Shown: piece after piece, positions 7,433 through 10,549 of the stretch | How positions within the stretch are numbered: the first letter of the stretch is position 1 | How the letters are laid out: every line of letters starts with the position of its first letter | Origin: Hemicentrotus pulcherrimus | Lineage: Eukaryota; Echinodermata; Echinoidea; Camarodonta; Strongylocentrotidae | Assembly (NCBI GenBank): GCA_003118195.1 | Contig: BEXV01000079.1 | Coordinates: forward strand, 261,787-272,335 | Length of the DNA stretch: 10,549 nt | Direction: 5' to 3' | Notes under the pieces: model-generated | The model's input: only the letters and a program-made list of their open reading frames with translations | Database searches by the model: none | Told to the model about the DNA's origin: nothing | Position numbers and translations under genes: made by a program

Positions 7433-8700
7433 TTTTTTGTTAATACAATGAAATGAAAAATTACTCTGACAGAAAATGACGCAAAGTCTGTATTTAATGT
7501 AAGAATATAAAATGTCTTTACAAAGCAAACGTCCCGACTAGAAATTGTCGAAATATCAAAGCATCTCATTATTAGGGGGATAACATTTTTTTAAATGTTT
7601 TTAAACGTATATATTGTTGTATTATATTTCCATTTAGAAAGTCTCTGTGTTTATTATTCAAGGCAACATATCAATTCAGGTGAAATATAGATGTTTTTAT
7701 TACGATACGTTTGAAATTAATTCACGGCCAAAGAATAATGACATACCTTTTGTACACAACGGTTTACCGATCCGCAAAGCACAATGATAGATTAAACCTA
7801 AACATCTTGTTTTTATAGAATGAAATAACATCGAAATAAACATGTAGAACCACTCGAACCTAACCGAGGAGCAAAGTGCCGCCCTGTCGCTACACTGCCG
7901 CAAACGAGTTGGTGATGTTTATCAGAATCAAATAAATAATTCATTTGCAAAAGTATAGTCACCTTACTTTTAACCCGTGCATCCGTCATATTCTATGTTT
8001 CGTTCTCCCCCCTTTTTTTTTCTTCCGTTGCTGTCGTTATTTTGACTGTCGTTCTGAATTAAAAATAAGTTCTATACGTTTCATATCAACTATTTGTTTT
8101 AACATTTTGATGAAATTTTTTAATTAAGTTATAATTTTGCTTTTTTTTTAAAGATACCTTGTAAATGAACTGTCGATGCATCGAAGCGAATTAATTAATT
8201 ACGTTTGCGTATTATATAACAATATAAACGGTCGCAACTATGTGCCAAAAACTCAACTCCAGGGCAATTTCATTTGCCTCTCGTACAGCCTATTGGAATC
8301 GTGTGGGTTGATATTTCGAAAACAGTTGGTATCGTCTGATGTCTATTCATGATCTCTTTCCAGCATCATTTTGAATACCATAATTGACAAAGAATAACTT
8401 AAATATCTCGTCCGAATATTAAAAAAAGAAGCCTCTTCTGGATTTGTAAAGACATTCACGAAGTTTTAATGTTATCAATTCAAGTCCCAATATGTATTAC
8501 AAAATCGCCATATGCGTATACAGATTTGTTTTACATTTCTTATGTCTACGACCATAGGAAGACACATTTTCCTCAAACAACCCGCGTACATACACACATT
8601 TATGGTGGTGAACCTTATATCAGCACACCCAAGGTTTGAATTAAAATTTTATTCTAAAAAGTAAGTGCGCCAAAGGTTTCTTCAAACGTCATTTTTATCC
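7433..8700. other. AT-rich non-coding DNA
   Basis: No gene recognised. Frames at 7700-7903 (minus) and 7945-8127 (+) are short, Phe/Ile-rich and without family signature. T-rich runs (8010-8020, 8142-8150) and several TTAA sites occur, but no matching inverted ends were found around them. Confidence 0.4.
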
Positions 8701-9386
8701 GAAAATGCGGCCGTGTCAATTTTGACGTGGCAAAATCAGAAGTTCCCATGTCTGCGCAATCAGTCATTTTACACGAAGTTTAGTATTTTTTTTTACAAGA
8801 AAGATAGAATTTGGAGGCTTGGGCATAACATTACTTGATTTATAATTTTTTCACTAAATTCAACCTGTGTTTTTGTATGTTTGTTTTTGCACGAACACGT
8901 AATAGCAATAAAAGAGATGGAAATGTTATGTTCGGTGCGTGTTTTGTTATTCGAGAATGGCTCAGTTAAATACGCTTATGCACACACAAGGGCGCTGCAC
9001 ACGGCATCCTTGGGCGTTCTATCCGTACTAAAATAGGTTTGATTATAGCATTATGAGGGAAAGAAATAAGAGATGGGTATCGGGAAAATGGGGTTTTGAA
9101 GGCACACACCTGCCCCCGAACCCGGAGTCGGGTTAAACTAATGTCCAGGAGGAAATCGCAGGCACGGAGAAAGGTGTGGAAATTTACAGGGCAACCAGAT
9201 TGGAGGCATATGTCATGCGTATAATCACTGAAATGGATCTGGTGGGGGAGCCAGGGATGGCGAAATGATAAATTGTTTTCAGGTTTAAAGAGGTAAGACG
9301 GGGAGGGGGTTAATGGAATGATTTTGAAAGAAAGGGACAGATGACAAAGATCTTTTCTGGACATGCAGCCTGACTTACATTTTAAT
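8701..9386. other. non-coding stretch, less AT-rich at 8940-9360
   Basis: A 132-codon minus frame (8966-9364) is the longest in this part. Its product is Pro/Leu/Ser-rich with no motif I can name, and its length matches the purine-rich + strand, which lowers stops on the minus strand. I do not call it a gene. A CRE-like TGACGTGG (8723-8730) lies next to the palindrome GTCAATTTTGAC, a weak regulatory hint only. Confidence 0.35.
9119..9134. repeat. short perfect hairpin AACCCG-GAGT-CGGGTT
   Basis: Six-base arms with a four-base loop, GC-rich, overlapping a TTAA. It is too short to be called a terminator or RNA gene in a eukaryote. Recorded as structure only. Confidence 0.4.
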
Positions 9387-9411
9387 CAGAGGCGTAGCTA
9401 CATAGGGGCGC
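9387..9411 (+). mobile_element. DNA-transposon left end (hAT-like terminus)
   Basis: CAGAGGCGTAGCTAC (9387-9401) is a full match to the pattern CAGNGGCGTANNNAG except the last base, and a G-rich run follows inside (GGGGCGCG). The 8 bases before it are ATTTTAAT. No partner end reading CGCCNCTG followed by that octamer was found before 10549, so the element is truncated or extends beyond the window. Confidence 0.45.
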
Positions 9412-10357
9412 GTGGACACATAGCTGACCCCACACACGTTAATGGTCAAAGAGTCAGAGAAAGCCGGTTACACCGCGGGACAAAGAGAACAAATTAATAA
9501 ATAAAACAATTAAACGAAGAAAACTAAAAAGACAGAAATGAGAGTACACTAAAAGGAGGTAAACATATGTTATATACCCCCTCCTCCAAAACAGGACTCT
9601 TACTATACGTAAGTAGTTCTAAATTATTCAGAAAGAAAAATAGAGTACCTCACAACAACAATCCGTAGGCAATATACGGTCTGTCACAAACTATATCAAA
9701 TGTGAAGCAGGTAAGAATATGAATAACGGGATAAGTTGACCATGTTTTACCTAATGAAATACCGTTTTTCTAAAGGTCAAAGTTTCAAAGTCTCTTTAGT
9801 CTACGAATAAATATTCTATAATAAAATAATAAAAAAATAACATCACCCCCAATGTAAGGTTTAATTCAATGCGATTCAATTCGAATAAAAGGTTTTTCTT
9901 CAAGATTCAAAACATTTAGCAAAATAAAATATACATTGTCGGTGTTCCAAGGGCTGAACTGAAAATATTTAAGTTGTAGTTAAAGTATTGATCAAAAGTG
10001 CACATAATACATATTTAGTATGTGGGAACATTACATATATCATCGAAAAATAGACAAAAAGGTGCTTATAAATATATTGTTTTCATTTCAGAGGCAGCAT
10101 ATCAAATATAAAATGAGTAGCAATTCAGTAAACCATGCTATATGGTATTGCACTGTTTCTAAAACAATTTGCTTCGCATTTTAATTATGTATCATAGTCA
10201 TGTGTCAGCCGAGAAAATAAAATTTTACTACCAATATTTCCATGATAAATATATAAAAAAAAGCAGTGGGCTGGTTCAGACACAATTTCTTCTGTACAAT
10301 TTGTTTAAACCAATTGTGTTTGTTACATAATTTGTTATCATAATCTAGTTTATATCA

Positions 10358-10358
<1 letters not shown>
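9412..10358. other. AT-rich non-coding DNA
   Basis: No gene recognised. The sequence is A-rich on the + strand, with many short stops in all frames. It may in part be the interior of the element that begins at 9387, but nothing in it resembles a transposase. Confidence 0.4.
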
Positions 10359-10392
<34 letters not shown>

Positions 10393-10393
10393 T
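10359..10393. repeat. TA dinucleotide microsatellite
   Basis: About 17 TA units interrupted once by a G at 10374. Confidence 0.9.
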
Positions 10394-10397
10394 GTTC

Positions 10398-10444
10398 GTC
10401 TGTCATTTACTTTAATCTATCAAATGTAATTGTCTGTCATTACT
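10398..10444 (+). repeat. two-copy direct repeat GTCTGTCATTACT
   Basis: GTCTGTCATTTACT at 10398-10411 and GTCTGTCATTACT at 10432-10444 differ by one T and lie 34 bases apart, just after the TA microsatellite. Probably a small slippage duplication. Confidence 0.5.
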
Positions 10445-10532
10445 AGAATTAAAGACATCGTTTATATAGAGTAATATATGAAGTGGTAGATAATTGATTC
10501 GTTAACACCGGCGGGAGAAGGGAGTTGGGAAA

Positions 10533-10549
10533 GGGGGGGGGGGGGGGGG
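10533..10549. repeat. G17 homopolymer at window end
   Basis: Seventeen G to the last base, preceded by purine-rich GGGAGAAGGGAGTTGGG. With C9 at the window start this looks like a contig edge at unsequenceable homopolymers. It might also mark the G-rich subterminal part of another transposon copy. Confidence 0.7.

Noticed and set aside
7971..9136. TTAACCCG facing CGGGTTAA as piggyBac-type ends
   Set aside because: Only eight bases agree, there is no transposase between them, and they do not flank the relic at 4130-5355.
8966..9364. 132-codon minus-strand open frame
   Set aside because: The + strand is purine-rich here, which depletes stops on the minus strand. The product is Pro/Ser/Leu-rich with no motif and no splice or promoter context.
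1..10549. CRISPR array, tRNA, rRNA or bacterial operon
   Set aside because: No regularly spaced identical repeats, no cloverleaf or B-box match, no rRNA signature, and no compact co-oriented genes.

Overview
The window looks like intergenic or intronic DNA from an animal, probably an AT-rich marine invertebrate. Evidence for this is its low GC, simple-sequence tracts (TA, GA, ATTT/ATTC, polypyrimidine), long C and G homopolymers, eukaryotic splice-like signals, and several ends of a cut-and-paste transposon type common in invertebrate genomes. There is no operon structure, no ribosome-binding-site pattern, no rRNA or tRNA, and no intact gene I can name. Most open frames are what chance gives in DNA of this composition: dozens of stop-free runs of about 60 codons are expected here.

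Layout. Positions 1-1167 hold transposon debris: three C/G-rich ends of one terminal type plus a roughly 196-bp miniature-element-like unit at 972-1167. A TA/GA microsatellite follows at 1262-1332. Positions 1741-2042 look like a promoter and first exon: several CCAAT boxes in inverse orientation, an RFX-type X-box palindrome, locally raised CpG, then a strong splice donor. A short, very GC-rich CpG cluster lies at 2129-2157. A possible second exon lies at 2756-2988. Positions 2989-4130 contain nothing I recognise.

The most informative region is 4130-5355, + strand. It reads, through several stops and frame changes, as a decayed piggyBac-like (PGBD) transposase from the catalytic core to the cysteine-rich C-terminus. 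The C-terminal segment appears duplicated two or three times in the same frame. The rest (5356-10549) is AT-rich non-coding DNA with an ATTT/ATTC repeat, a polypyrimidine tract that flips to polypurine (6936-7430), another transposon end at 9387, a TA microsatellite, and a final G17 run.

The window starts in C9 and ends in G17, which suggests a contig broken at homopolymers. No set of genes here can be shown to work together. The two points most worth following are the duplicated cysteine-rich unit of the transposase relic and the X-box/CCAAT promoter-like block. All family assignments were made by eye, without a database search.
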